Of a stretch of DNA of 64,000 nucleotides, positions 44,667 through 54,160 are shown piece by piece. The notes under the pieces are model-generated. The model saw only the letters and a program-made list of their open reading frames with translations. It was not told the DNA's origin and ran no database searches. Every line of letters begins with the position of its first letter. Position 1 is the first letter of the stretch. The DNA is from Nostoc cf. commune SO-36 (GTDB lineage: Bacteria > Cyanobacteriota > Cyanobacteriia > Cyanobacteriales > Nostocaceae). The DNA is taken from assembly GCF_023734775.1 (NCBI RefSeq), contig NZ_AP025732.1, positions 806,001 through 870,000 on the forward strand, read 5' to 3'. A program made the position numbers and the translations under genes.

Positions 44667-46019
44667 TTAGTGACGAGTGTAGGAACGCTCAAAGCGAGTT
44701 TTGAGCGTATGAGCCATAACAGACATTGCAATTGCTGCTACAGAAACCAACATTGCCGCGATTCTAATTCTATAATCATCTGCAAGTATCGCTACAGCAG
44801 CTAGAGCGATCGCTACCCCTATACAACTTTGCTTAACCCTATTTGTAACTTGATAAGCTCGATTGCAGGAATGACAAATAAGTGTATGTTGCGAGAATCG
44901 GTCTAATGTGATCAACTTTTGATCGGACTCGCTACTACCGACATTTTTTGAGGTGGAATAACCTTGATAAAAGGGCAAAGATGACCCAAATTTATCTAGC
45001 CACTTGCGATACTCAACCACTAAAGTATCAGATGTTTTGAGCGGTAAATACACTTCTTTGAGATTTTGTCCCAAACGCTCAATTTGTGCCTTTTGTTCAA
45101 CGACTAATTGCAAATCACCTTCTAAGATTTTGCTTCGGATCGAGATGTGATCTAGCCAAGGAGGCATCAGCTTAATTTTTTTGGTAAAAAAGTTTCCATA
45201 ATTTCTGATGAGAATCCGACATCTATTCTTACCTAGCGGAATTGAATATAAGGCTGTGCCTCCAAACTTACCTTGCTGTTCATTACCAAATTTGTAGAGA
45301 ATCAAATTAGGAGCAATGAAATCTAATGAAATCCAAGGCGCATTGGGTGTGCGTGTTCGCCGCCACCTTCCCTTAATTCCTTGAATGTTGCTGTCCATGA
45401 CTTCTATTTCCAGTGCTTGGGCATCTTTTCGATTTCCCATGATGCCATCATGGCTGATTGGAATATGAGCTGGGTCAATAATGTTTTCAATAAAATAGCT
45501 TTGGTCGTAAGGTAGGTCACGTACATAATCTAAGTTGAAGCATTCCGGCTTGTCCCAATCTGGTAGAGATGGAATTAGCTCATCAATAGCCGTTTCGGCT
45601 TCCCCTGCCCACATCCAAATGATACCTTTAAGTTCCAAGACTTTAAAGGATGACACACAAGCATTTACCGGAATTTTGGCATCGGTTGGTAACTGAGGAA
45701 TGTGCAGACATTGACCATTATTGCCAAACTGCCAACCGTGGTATGAGCATTCTATTTTGCCGTCAATAATTTGTCCATCAGAAAGTCTAGCTGCACGGTG
45801 GGGACAACAATCTGTTAAACAGATAAGCTGTCCATTTTGGTCTTTGAACAAAACGAAGGGTTCATCGTACAAAGAAAAGCTATAAGGACGATTTGTGGGC
45901 AAGTCTTGCAGAAAACAGACAGCGTACCAAGATTGTCTCCAGTTAAATTCTTGCTTCTCCTCAAGCGTCTCAAAGGTAGAAGTTGGTGTTGCCTGTAGTG
46001 TCTCTGTTTCTAATGACAT
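44667..46019 (-). CDS. Rieske oxygenase, pheophorbide a oxygenase-like
   Basis: 450 residues. The Rieske centre is CPHRAARLSDGQIIDGKIEC followed by SYHGWQF (CXH...CXXH), near residues 80-100. The mononuclear iron region is YFIENIIDPAHIPISHDGI. The C-terminal 70 residues contain CHSC and two hydrophobic helices, as in the PaO/Tic55/CAO group anchored to membranes. The likely substrate class is chlorophyll breakdown products or related rings, but this is inferred from the group. A repeat array lies immediately before the gene and may contain its promoter. Confidence 0.82.
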   Translation of the reverse strand: MSLETETLQATPTSTFETLEEKQEFNWRQSWYAVCFLQDLPTNRPYSFSLYDEPFVLFKDQNGQLICLTDCCPHRAARLSDGQIIDGKIECSYHGWQFGNNGQCLHIPQLPTDAKIPVNACVSSFKVLELKGIIWMWAGEAETAIDELIPSLPDWDKPECFNLDYVRDLPYDQSYFIENIIDPAHIPISHDGIMGNRKDAQALEIEVMDSNIQGIKGRWRRTRTPNAPWISLDFIAPNLILYKFGNEQQGKFGGTALYSIPLGKNRCRILIRNYGNFFTKKIKLMPPWLDHISIRSKILEGDLQLVVEQKAQIERLGQNLKEVYLPLKTSDTLVVEYRKWLDKFGSSLPFYQGYSTSKNVGSSESDQKLITLDRFSQHTLICHSCNRAYQVTNRVKQSCIGVAIALAAVAILADDYRIRIAAMLVSVAAIAMSVMAHTLKTRFERSYTRH

Positions 46020-46044
46020 ATTTTTCTCCAGGTTTCTACAATTT

Positions 46045-46320
46045 TATACTTTGAGAAAGCAAACTGGGGTTTGAGAAAGCAAACACAGCTTTTGCTTGCG
46101 GAAAACACTGAAATGAGAAAGCAAACTGGGGTTTGAGAAAGCAAAAGCTGCTTTTGAGTAAACAAACACAGCTTTTGCTTGCGGAAAACACCAAAATGAG
46201 AAAGCAAACTGGGGTTTGAGTAAGCAAACACAGCTTTTGCTTGCGGAAAACACCAAAATGGGAAAGCAAACTGGGGTTTGAGTAAGCAAACACAGCTTTT
46301 GAGAAAGCAATTTAAGTATT
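46045..46320. repeat. Compound tandem repeat of about 21-bp and 62-bp periods
   Basis: Units such as TTGAGAAAGCAAACTGGGGT and AAACACAGCTTTTGCTTGCG alternate; copies of GAGAAAGC occur about 20 and 42 bases apart, giving a compound unit of about 62 bp repeated about four times with one 21-bp extra. All frames stay open on the minus strand, producing spurious repeat ORFs. Confidence 0.85.
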
Positions 46321-46520
46321 TTGATAAAGCAAACAGGTATTTTTATAAAATAATGAGGCTTTTTGATAAAGTACTCGGCAAATATACTTGACGATTAAAA
46401 ATAGCGCCTGCACAAATGCAGTCCTACTGAAAAGTTGCTGTATGTCACTTCATTTCCAACGATCGCGCGATTTACTCTCTAACTTTCAATTTAGTGATTT
46501 TTTATGAGGAATTACCTCAG

Positions 46521-46886
46521 TTACTCATCTTCGATTAGAACTGTAACAGCTGCGATCGCAATCAACATTTCATCATTTTTATCATTGAGTTCAGGAATCG
46601 CCCGCCCTTGAACGATCATCCCCCCAGATTCTACGGTAAGACTTTTGCGACCAAATGGAAGTACAGCGAGTACTTCGTCTTCTCTAACTTGTTCGGGGTA
46701 TGGAACTGCTACTTGAACCTCTATAATCATTTCATTGGGGTGACTTAAACCTGCAACTTCCCAAACACCAGGTAAAGCATTATGAGCGATCGCATTTCGT
46801 ACTGCTCTAGATGCTGCTACTGTTGGTTCTTGTCCATGTTGATCTATTCCCATCCCCATCTCAATAATCAACCTTTTACGCGCCAT
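46521..46886 (-). CDS. Lin0512-family protein
   Basis: 121 residues. The start (RLIIEMGMGIDQHGQEPTVA) and VRNAIAHNALPGVWEV match the Lin0512 family (TIGR02058), a small conserved protein of unknown function. No operon partner is nearby. The fold is probably alpha/beta and soluble. Confidence 0.85.
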   Translation of the reverse strand: MARKRLIIEMGMGIDQHGQEPTVAASRAVRNAIAHNALPGVWEVAGLSHPNEMIIEVQVAVPYPEQVREDEVLAVLPFGRKSLTVESGGMIVQGRAIPELNDKNDEMLIAIAAVTVLIEDE

Positions 46887-47077
46887 TAGCTACCTCCGGT
46901 AAATTTTGCATCTTTCACTTTATATAAATCATGAGTCAAAAGCCAGCATCTAGAATTCTCTGAATACTGACTTCTAACTCCCCAAGCGAGAGAATATATC
47001 TATGGCCTTCTAAAAAAGGAGGCAAAATTTAGTAGCAGATTCTGATTAGTTTTGGAACTTATGCCGACTGAGGTGAT

Positions 47078-47446
47078 TTAGACCATACGCTGCAAGCGAC
47101 TCAAACGCTCTGAGTAACTTTTCATCACCTTTAAGGCAAACACTGGTGTTTCCTGAACGGCAAAGAGAAACTTTTTCTCATCCAGGAAACCCAGTTTGGT
47201 ATCCACCTTGGCAACAGCTGTATAAGTTCTATTTTCGACTCCTACGAGTACCCCGACACCAAAAACTTCGCCCGTTTCCATGGTTTCTACAACCTTGCCA
47301 TTGACTACTATATCCACTTCTCCTTCGATAATGCCGTACATTTCATTACCAGACTGTCCTTCTTCAAAGATGACTTGACCTGCTGAAAATTCTTTAGGGT
47401 CGGGTTGTTTTTGAAATATACTGACTGTAACTACAGGACTTAGCAT
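47078..47446 (-). CDS. Single cyclic-nucleotide-binding-domain protein
   Basis: 122 residues: one cNMP-binding fold and nothing more. FSAGQVIFEEGQSGNEMYGI and GEVFGVGVLVG are the phosphate-binding-cassette region, followed by a short helix. The usual Arg of the cAMP cassette is not obvious, so ligand binding is uncertain. There is no HTH, unlike Crp. A partner-binding regulator is likely. Confidence 0.8.
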   Translation of the reverse strand: MLSPVVTVSIFQKQPDPKEFSAGQVIFEEGQSGNEMYGIIEGEVDIVVNGKVVETMETGEVFGVGVLVGVENRTYTAVAKVDTKLGFLDEKKFLFAVQETPVFALKVMKSYSERLSRLQRMV

Positions 47447-47882
47447 TAGAGCAACCCCAAAATTATTGGTTTTTAGACGAAACTTTTTGATAGCTTTAGG
47501 CTAACCCACAAAAGTATACTACTTTGTGTTGCTTAACCTCAATTTCCGCAAAATCTCTGATTTGCTAATCGTCTAGAAACCTTTCCCTGGTTTTACTATG
47601 CAGGCAAAACCGTCCCTCTCTGAGTCCTACGGTGTATACACAAGTCTGAAATAGCTGATTAACCAAGCTTTAACCCCACCCTAACCGGAACCTTATCAAG
47701 GCTACGGTGTACACACCAGTCTTCTAGAGTTGCGCCACAGGCTTTTGATCCCCAATCCCTCTTTAAAAAGGCAGGCAAAAAGCTCTTAAAGTCCCCTAAT
47801 TTATCGGGGGATTACGGATCAAGTTTTGTAACTGTTGTGTGGTCATGTCTTTTATTTGCATCGTTTCTTTGAAGAATTTACT
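47447..47882. other. Gene-free region with dispersed repeats
   Basis: Holds two CTACGGTGTACACACCAGTC-like or related blocks (47.63 and 47.70 kb) and CCCCTAATTTATCGGGGG near 47793-47811. No gene is evident. Confidence 0.5.
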
Positions 47883-49250
47883 TTATTTACGTTTGGTAAT
47901 TAGCCAACCTAAAGCGATAAATACCACGGTAGCAATGATGCTTAAGCTTAACGATGCGTAAAGGGGATGTTTTTGTATTAACGGTAGATTAATTTTATCA
48001 ATGTGTGTTGTGAATATGCCAGAGGCGATCGCACCACCGCCAAAGCCGATACCTAATATCTGGATTGTATTTTCTAACGAGCGATCGCGCTCAGTTTGTT
48101 CTGTCTCTACTATACCTCGGATAGTATCAACGAATTGCCCAAACAATTCCTGACCTGGAGTCAGATAGTTAATATCTGTTTGGATTTGTTCTTGCCATTT
48201 TTTACAGTCTTTCTTAATAAAATCTTGCCAGGATTGGGGGCTATTACCGCTATCAATAGTTTGAATCTTCTCTAAACAAATTGTGTAATTAGTAATATTA
48301 GTAGTAATTGCTGTGTGGTGTGTTTGTAAATCTTGCAAGCATCTGGTGTAATCAAAGCTTTTTTTGGGGATTTCTCCCATTAAGCTTTTTAAGCCAGATA
48401 ATTTTGTTTGGTTTTCAGATATCAGGCTGTTAAATTCTTGAATTTTATTTTCTAAATCACTGTAAATTGTTCTTGCATCTCGGTAGCGTTGACGCGCTAG
48501 TTGATAAATGTAAAGTATTTTATGGTAGCTACAAAGAAAATTTAGCAACCAGTCATAAGCTTCTGCTGCAAGTGTTCCTGTTGCAGCTTGACTATTATTA
48601 ATGACTATTAAAATATGGCATTGTTTGGCAGGATTATTTGGTTCCTCTGGATCAAGTGCTTGGTATTCAAATAAAAGACTACCAAACAGTTCTCCTTGTT
48701 GTGTTCGTACAGGATTTAAATTTGTGCCAGCTACTAAGGCTATGGCTAATTTTTCAGCTAGTGTATCACAATCTTCAGTTGGATCTACTTCTCCATAAAT
48801 CGATAATGTTTGCCCTAAAGATGCTTGAATATTAGATGGTAGTAAGGAACTTGGTTTAAAATGTTGCAGTTGTGATATGTCTATGGAAATGTTTGGTGAT
48901 TCTGGAACCAAAGTTAAATCAACTGCGTAGGTATCGTTAAGCAAGAAAGGCTGAAGATTAGCATTAATTTTAAAGCCATCTGTTGTGGGGAGACTACCCA
49001 AATCTAAATCTTGAGTATCAATTAACCGTTCTGGTATTCTTCCTATTTCCCGCTTGGGTTCGTATTTACCATTTTGATAACAAATTAATTTTGAGCGTAA
49101 ATCTTTCAACCCAACAAAAGTTAGCGAACCTTCACCCACTTTCACCAGATTTTCCCACAAGAGATTAGCATCTGTCACAACTTCACCGGGAAGTTCAGTT
49201 AGGGTGTGGCGGAGATGAAAAGCATAGAGGCTGAGGCTGAAATTCTTCAC
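47883..49250 (-). CDS. Membrane-anchored coiled-coil protein downstream of a CHAT protease
   Basis: 455 residues. The N-terminal 200 residues are beta-rich and soluble with no signal peptide, the middle (about 235-330) is coiled coil (IYSDLENKIQEFNSLISENQ), and the last 65 residues hold two membrane helices (ILGIGFGGGAIASGIFTT and LYASLSLSIIATVVFIALGW) and a basic tail. I do not recognise the family. It is the last gene of a minus-strand set with a CHAT/TPR protein and a small protein, and could be a membrane effector or a target of the protease. The gap before it holds a G/C palindromic repeat. Confidence 0.6.
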   Translation of the reverse strand: MKNFSLSLYAFHLRHTLTELPGEVVTDANLLWENLVKVGEGSLTFVGLKDLRSKLICYQNGKYEPKREIGRIPERLIDTQDLDLGSLPTTDGFKINANLQPFLLNDTYAVDLTLVPESPNISIDISQLQHFKPSSLLPSNIQASLGQTLSIYGEVDPTEDCDTLAEKLAIALVAGTNLNPVRTQQGELFGSLLFEYQALDPEEPNNPAKQCHILIVINNSQAATGTLAAEAYDWLLNFLCSYHKILYIYQLARQRYRDARTIYSDLENKIQEFNSLISENQTKLSGLKSLMGEIPKKSFDYTRCLQDLQTHHTAITTNITNYTICLEKIQTIDSGNSPQSWQDFIKKDCKKWQEQIQTDINYLTPGQELFGQFVDTIRGIVETEQTERDRSLENTIQILGIGFGGGAIASGIFTTHIDKINLPLIQKHPLYASLSLSIIATVVFIALGWLITKRK

Positions 49251-49334
49251 TATTTTGGCTAAGATTTTTATTGTAAATTGTAGCTTAGGTTAAGAGGATG
49301 TTTGAAAAGTCATGATTGATGTATAAAATTTTTT

Positions 49335-49421
49335 TACCCCACCCTAGCCCTCCCCTTATAAAGGGGAGGGAACTGGATTTTATTGTTTTCCCCCTTTATA
49401 AGGGGGGACTAAGGGGGGTAA
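49335..49421. repeat. G/C-rich palindromic repeat
   Basis: CCCCACCCTAGCCCTCCCCT, TATAAAGGGGAGGGAACT and CCCCCTTTATAAGGGGGG form stacked stems. The same family is at 52481-52572 and 52982-53073. Confidence 0.8.
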
Positions 49422-49485
49422 TAATTCGATTAAAATCACAACATACTACTTTCAAACAACTTCTAAGCGAAGCTACTAAAATTTT

Positions 49486-49863
49486 TCATGGTTTTGGTTG
49501 TGGTTTTTTATCATCAGATAAAAGAGAGTTCCTTTTTATCGCATTTTCGATAAGTTCCTTTGATGATTCACTAGGTTGATTAGCTGGAGTCTGTGATTTA
49601 CTATTAGCTATTCCTATATTTGTATCTACATCAATAGGAAATTTCGCAGTGAGTGATTTCAGATATTGCTTGTAGTCTTCTAGAAGTTGACTACGGGATT
49701 CTCGTTGCAACCAATTTTCTAGGATTTCTGAAATTTCCTCATTGTCTTCTGGTAACTGATTAGATAGTTGGTGCAATTCATTCCAGTCTTGAGTAGGAAT
49801 CAATTTTGATTGAGAGTCAAGCACTTGAATAAAAGCTAAGACGCTATTTCTATAAACTGACAT
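49486..49863 (-). CDS. Small protein of the CHAT operon, hypothetical
   Basis: 125 residues; the start MSVYRNSVLAFIQVLDSQSK is helical, the middle acidic, and the C-terminal 40 residues polar and proline-rich, probably disordered. Three bases separate it from the CHAT gene upstream, so they are cotranscribed. A cofactor, inhibitor or substrate of the protease is conceivable. No family is recognised. Confidence 0.6.
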   Translation of the reverse strand: MSVYRNSVLAFIQVLDSQSKLIPTQDWNELHQLSNQLPEDNEEISEILENWLQRESRSQLLEDYKQYLKSLTAKFPIDVDTNIGIANSKSQTPANQPSESSKELIENAIKRNSLLSDDKKPQPKP

Positions 49864-49866
49864 TTT

Positions 49867-52395
49867 CTAAAATCCTTTACCTATATTACAAAAAGCAGCC
49901 CAATAAAAAGGTGATTCAAAGGGTTTGGCTGAAGCATTTTTATGATTATCATCAAAGTATTGATTTAGTTGTGCTTGCCAAACTAGACTTAGTGAGGAGT
50001 TAATCAGCCAATCTTGAAAGCCTTTGACTGTCGTATCCCTTAACCAACGTTGTGCTGTATTTAAAGCTAATACAATATTACTTTGCTGCTGTAGTTCTTC
50101 GTAAAATTTTATCATCAATAAAGCTGTAGCTGTAGCACTAACTGTCCAAAGGCTACTGACTACATTGGTGCTACCTGCTAACAAAAATCCACTGGGTAAA
50201 CCAATGTATTCATCACTGGTGCTTGTGAAGTCGGTAAAACCCGTTTCGCAAGCAGAGAGAGTGACTAGGCGACAGTTTTCTAGTTTGAAGTGAGTAATGA
50301 TATCTGCTAAAGTCAGATTTCCATCAGCTAACTGTAAACCAGAATCTTGGGGAGAAGCAAAGTTAAAGTATCCATGACAGAAGAAAAAAGCACAGTTAGC
50401 TTTCAGCAATTTTTGATTTAGTGTGACATTGTGAATATTCTCATTAATGCCGAGCAGAATTGCTGACTTGTTAGCTTGGTCTTGCTTCAAAATATTAACA
50501 TCAGTAAACTGTTTCTTAATGGCTGCAAAGGCTCCTAAATCTTTTTCGTAGCCTTGATATAAGTCATCTGTGGGGTTTTGGATAGCAAATAAAGATTGAA
50601 AATCAGGACGTTGACGCAGTTGGACTTGTTGCAGAAGTTGACAACTGGGTGCATAGCCTACGCCGTTGGGGAATAAGTCAATTAGGTATGATTCCTTGAC
50701 AGGTAAAGCATGGAGAGGAAACAGGTGTAAGTAGCGATGAGGAATAAAGATTAATCTGTCGTATTGTTTGGGTATTTGCTCTAAAATTTCCTCAAGATGC
50801 AGAATTTCTCCTAAGTTTTTCAGGCGTTCTTCTAGCTGATTCTGCCATTGGATTTTATCTTTGTCTTCCGGGTTGTAATAGTCGCGTAGATATTCATTTG
50901 TCCAATCGATTAAGGCATTTAAGTCTTGTTCATTAGAATGCCAGATTATTGGCTTGTTGTCGCTGGTGATAATGAAAGCGCGAAAACAATCATTAAAAAG
51001 ATACCATTCGATAATTGCAGTTTTGTTATCTAGGAGGTTTTGAATTTCTCCAAAGTTGATGCTGCTACTAACTAAAGGCAAATTTTCTGGACTTGTTAAT
51101 GTTGCTTTAGCTAACAGTTCTACTAAAATGCGGGTTTTACTGCGTTCAATATATTCTATTGCCTCAGTGTCTCTTGCCAATGCTAGGCAAACTTCCACCA
51201 TGCGTCTATAAATTTGATTCCATTCTTCTGCTTGTTTGCGCTTAACTTCTTCGCCAGAAACAATTTCAACCCGCAAAGCTTCCACTGTTTCTATTGCTTT
51301 AACAAAAGTATTGTAAGCTGAGTTAAATTGTTCTTCGTCTTGGTATAACCTGCCGAGATTGAACAAAGTTTCTGCATGGTATTGAGGAAAGGCGCTGCGG
51401 GTTAATACTTCCAGTGCAGCAGAATAAGCAGCGATCGCTTCTTCTATATTCTCGGCTCGTTCTCCTAATATTCTGTCAGAGTAAGCATTCCCCAAATTAT
51501 TTTGCGTACCTGCCCATTTCTCAGGAAAGGCGCTGCGGGTGTATACTTCCAGTGCAGCAGAAGAAGCTGCGATCGCCATTTCAATATTATTGGCTCGTTC
51601 TCCTAATATTCTGTCAGAGTAAACAGCCCCCAGATTATTTTGCGTCATTGCCCATTTTTCAGGAAAGGCGCTGCGGGTTCTTACCTCCAGTGCAGCAGAA
51701 TAAGCAGCGATCGCCAATTCAATATTCTCGGCTCGTTCTCCTAATATTCTGTTACGGTAAGCATTCCCCAGATTATTTTGCGTCGCTGCCCAATCTACAG
51801 GAAAGGCGCTGCGGGTATATACAGTTAGTGCGATTTCATAGCCAGTAATAGCAATTTCCATGTTGTTGGCTTTGCTACCTAAAGGAAAATCGCTAATTCG
51901 ATTACTAAACTTACCAATCACTAGTACAATTTCTGCTGCTGCATTTGGTTCTGCTGCTGCTAGGGTATTTGTTGCCCAACGGCGCAATAAATCAGCAAAA
52001 ATATTATTGAGTTTATCTGTATTTGCTTCCAGTAATGGGTAAATTACTTGAGCATCGCCGTTACTTTCTGCTGTTGCTTGCAGTATTTCTATTAAAAACT
52101 GCTCGTAAATCTCTATTTCGGTGATGGGGGTAGTTTCTGGGGTAGTGAGATATGTTGCTAAGTTTCTCAACCACTCGGCAGTATTTTCCTCTCCCTGCTG
52201 GGCAAAATGCTCTGCTGCTGCTACAACAACCTGCACAAAGTCAGCATCTAGCAATTCTTTATTCGCTGCTAATATCTCTGGTTCTTTCCCGCTAGGGCAA
52301 TTTAGCAGGGTTTGAATTAGCTGATTATAAGCTTGTAAACGCTGTTCGTTCATGAGCAAGTGTGAGTTAGACGCATCTTGATGAAGCTTCAACAA
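49867..52395 (-). CDS. TPR-CHAT protease
   Basis: 842 residues. The N-terminal 160 are helical, then four TPR-like units of about 46 residues (FPEKWAMTQNNLGAVYSDRI, ANNIEMAIAASSAAL) follow, and the C-terminal half from about 540 is a CHAT caspase-like domain: HGYFNFASPQDSG with the catalytic His, and VTLSACETGF with the catalytic Cys, then GFLLAGSTNVVSSLW. Such proteases act as sensors that cleave a partner protein. The partner is likely to be one of the two downstream genes. Confidence 0.88.
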   Translation of the reverse strand: MLKLHQDASNSHLLMNEQRLQAYNQLIQTLLNCPSGKEPEILAANKELLDADFVQVVVAAAEHFAQQGEENTAEWLRNLATYLTTPETTPITEIEIYEQFLIEILQATAESNGDAQVIYPLLEANTDKLNNIFADLLRRWATNTLAAAEPNAAAEIVLVIGKFSNRISDFPLGSKANNMEIAITGYEIALTVYTRSAFPVDWAATQNNLGNAYRNRILGERAENIELAIAAYSAALEVRTRSAFPEKWAMTQNNLGAVYSDRILGERANNIEMAIAASSAALEVYTRSAFPEKWAGTQNNLGNAYSDRILGERAENIEEAIAAYSAALEVLTRSAFPQYHAETLFNLGRLYQDEEQFNSAYNTFVKAIETVEALRVEIVSGEEVKRKQAEEWNQIYRRMVEVCLALARDTEAIEYIERSKTRILVELLAKATLTSPENLPLVSSSINFGEIQNLLDNKTAIIEWYLFNDCFRAFIITSDNKPIIWHSNEQDLNALIDWTNEYLRDYYNPEDKDKIQWQNQLEERLKNLGEILHLEEILEQIPKQYDRLIFIPHRYLHLFPLHALPVKESYLIDLFPNGVGYAPSCQLLQQVQLRQRPDFQSLFAIQNPTDDLYQGYEKDLGAFAAIKKQFTDVNILKQDQANKSAILLGINENIHNVTLNQKLLKANCAFFFCHGYFNFASPQDSGLQLADGNLTLADIITHFKLENCRLVTLSACETGFTDFTSTSDEYIGLPSGFLLAGSTNVVSSLWTVSATATALLMIKFYEELQQQSNIVLALNTAQRWLRDTTVKGFQDWLINSSLSLVWQAQLNQYFDDNHKNASAKPFESPFYWAAFCNIGKGF

Positions 52396-52480
52396 TATTA
52401 TGCTTAATTTCGGAAAAATGAGGGGTAAAAAGTTTTAGATCCTCGTTAAAAAGGCTACGGTGTACGCGCAAGTTATTGAA

Positions 52481-52572
52481 TTACCCCACCCTAACCCTCC
52501 CCTTGTAAAGGGGAGGGAACTAGATAGATTCTCTTATTTCCCCCCTTTATAAGGGGGGATTAAGGGGGGTAA
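52481..52572. repeat. G/C-rich palindromic repeat
   Basis: CCCCACCCTAACCCTCCCCT...CCCCCCTTTATAAGGGGGGA, same family as at 49335 and 52982. It lies between the CHAT gene and the DUF559 gene and ends with GGGGGGTAAT. Confidence 0.8.
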
Positions 52573-52602
52573 TCCTGGGAATAATAAGCAGAGTCCAGGA
52601 AT

Positions 52603-52995
52603 ATGAAAACGCTGATGACAAAGCTGTATAACCAAACCTCAGAAAAGCAAAAACGGCAAACTCTCAGAAACAATATGCCTCCATCTGAAAAAATAGTTTG
52701 GGCAAAACTTAGAAATCAACAAATTGAAAGCTGTAAATTTCGCAGACAATACAGCATTGACAGATTTGTAGTGGATTTTTATTCTTCGGAATTGAGACTT
52801 GCCATAGAAATTGATGGTGATAGTCACTATCAAGATGGAGTTCCAGAATATGACCGTGATCGCCAAGCATTTTTGGAATCAAAAGGTACGAGATTTTTGA
52901 GATTTACGAATCAAGAAGTTTATCAAGATATTGATGGTGTGGTGAATAAGATTAGAGAAGTTATTTGTAGGTTGAGGGAAGTTACCCCACCCTAA
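52603..52995 (+). CDS. DUF559-family endonuclease-like protein
   Basis: 130 residues. MPPSEKIVWAKLRNQQI, CKFRRQYSIDRFVVDFYSSE, LAIEIDGDSHYQ and the Arg/Phe end RFLRFTNQEVY are DUF559/Vsr-like nuclease motifs (VDF, EIDGDSH). It is a small PD-(D/E)XK-like nuclease of unknown target. The last residues (REVTPP) are read into the flanking palindromic repeat. Confidence 0.88.
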   Translation: MKTLMTKLYNQTSEKQKRQTLRNNMPPSEKIVWAKLRNQQIESCKFRRQYSIDRFVVDFYSSELRLAIEIDGDSHYQDGVPEYDRDRQAFLESKGTRFLRFTNQEVYQDIDGVVNKIREVICRLREVTPP

Positions 52996-53073
52996 CCCTC
53001 CCCTTATAAAGGGGAGGGAACTAGATAGATTCTCTTGTTTCCCCCCTTTACAAGGGGGGATTAAGGGGGGTAA
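52982..53073. repeat. G/C-rich palindromic repeat
   Basis: Third copy of the family at 49335 and 52481, immediately after (and overlapping the end of) the DUF559 gene. Confidence 0.8.
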
Positions 53074-53148
53074 TTCGACTTGCGTACACCTTAGCTTATA
53101 AAAAGGAGGGAATTAGATGTTCTAGTTTCCCCTTTCTAATGTTATTTT

Positions 53149-53358
53149 GGCGATCGCATTTGTTGATTTGGCGTTCGCATTTGTTGATTTGGCGTTCGCA
53201 TTTGTTGATTCGGCGTTCGCATTTGTTGATTTGGCGATCGCATTTGCTGATTCGGCGTTCGCATTTGTTGATTTGGCGTTCGCATTTGTTGATATAGCGA
53301 TCGCATTTGCTGATTCGGCGTTCGCATTTGCTGATTTGGCGTTCGCATTTGCTGATTG
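53149..53358 (+). repeat. 21-bp tandem repeat array 2, ten units
   Basis: Ten uninterrupted 21-bp units, consensus GGCGTTCGCATTTGTTGATT plus T; three units carry GCGATCGC in place of GCGTTCGC. The array ends 166 bases before the gene at 53525. It shares the count and unit length of array 1, and its complement contains ATCAACAAA and ATGCG, as array 1 does. Confidence 0.95.
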
Positions 53359-53524
53359 CACTTATTCTCAAACAACAAATCGATATAAAAATGAGTAAGA
53401 ATACAGATAAACTCGTAATTATTTCGTTGAACTTTTAATGAAATAAATCCACAAAACTACCCATCTCAGGCAAAAGGATACTCCACTATGTTGAAAAAGG
53501 AATTCTTAAAAAAAAGGATATCTC

Positions 53525-53962
53525 ATGTCTTTAAGAACTCGTGGTTCTGCTGCTGTTGACAAAGCCCAACTCCGTCTCGCCTTGCTTAAATCCGTTGATG
53601 AAAATCTGGATTTAGGACATGGATTAACTATCGAAGCCTACAACCACCTCATCAACACTACCCGTTCGACGCTAGAAGCTCATAACACGCTTGTATCCAA
53701 TCTTGAAGAATCGCGTAAAACAATAATCCAGATGGATAAAGCCCTCTCGGAAATGTCTGAACGAATGCTAAGTGGAGTTGCAACTGTCTACGGCAGAAAC
53801 AGTATAGAGTATTCCAAGGCTGGCGGCTCTAATGGAAAAAGAAATAAAAAATCTAGCTCAAAAGTTGCTCCACTTGTAGCGGTTCTTGCTACTCAACCTA
53901 CTCAAGCTGCAATTGCGAATGCGTCAATTAACGGTAACGGCACAACTTCTTTGCTGCAATAA
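53525..53962 (+). CDS. Coiled-coil protein of the array-associated family, copy 2
   Basis: 145 residues. Blocks LRLALLKSVDENLDLG, LEESRKTIIQMDKALSEMSE, RMLSGVATVYGRNSIEYSKA and GGSNGKRNKKSSSK match the 131-residue protein at 17351 in order and spacing; the C-terminal 35 residues (alanine/threonine-rich) are extra. The leader AAAAAGGATA precedes the ATG, as in copy 1. Both are likely soluble helical proteins with a basic patch after the conserved YG-x-x-S-x-E-Y-x-x-AG motif. The function is unknown. Confidence 0.75.
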   Translation: MSLRTRGSAAVDKAQLRLALLKSVDENLDLGHGLTIEAYNHLINTTRSTLEAHNTLVSNLEESRKTIIQMDKALSEMSERMLSGVATVYGRNSIEYSKAGGSNGKRNKKSSSKVAPLVAVLATQPTQAAIANASINGNGTTSLLQ

Positions 53963-54160
53963 TCCACTTGCTGCATAAATCTAGTGTCGTGTCAAGCTTA
54001 AATTTGTGCATTAAATGTAAGTTGGGTTGACGTAACGAAACCCAACCTACGTTTAATCCATCTGAGGTTTATCAAACTCGCTCTCAAAAAGCGAATTTTG
54101 GTTTTCCTGCCATCTTCTATAATTAGTAAAACCTGCACACCTAATTTTAGGCATGAGACT

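Noticed and set aside
46010..46310. Three overlapping minus-strand repeat ORFs
   Set aside because: They come from the compound repeat before the Rieske gene, in all three frames.
53096..53398. Repeat ORFs on both strands over array 2
   Set aside because: Same reason: 21-bp periodicity gives artificial open frames in several phases at once.
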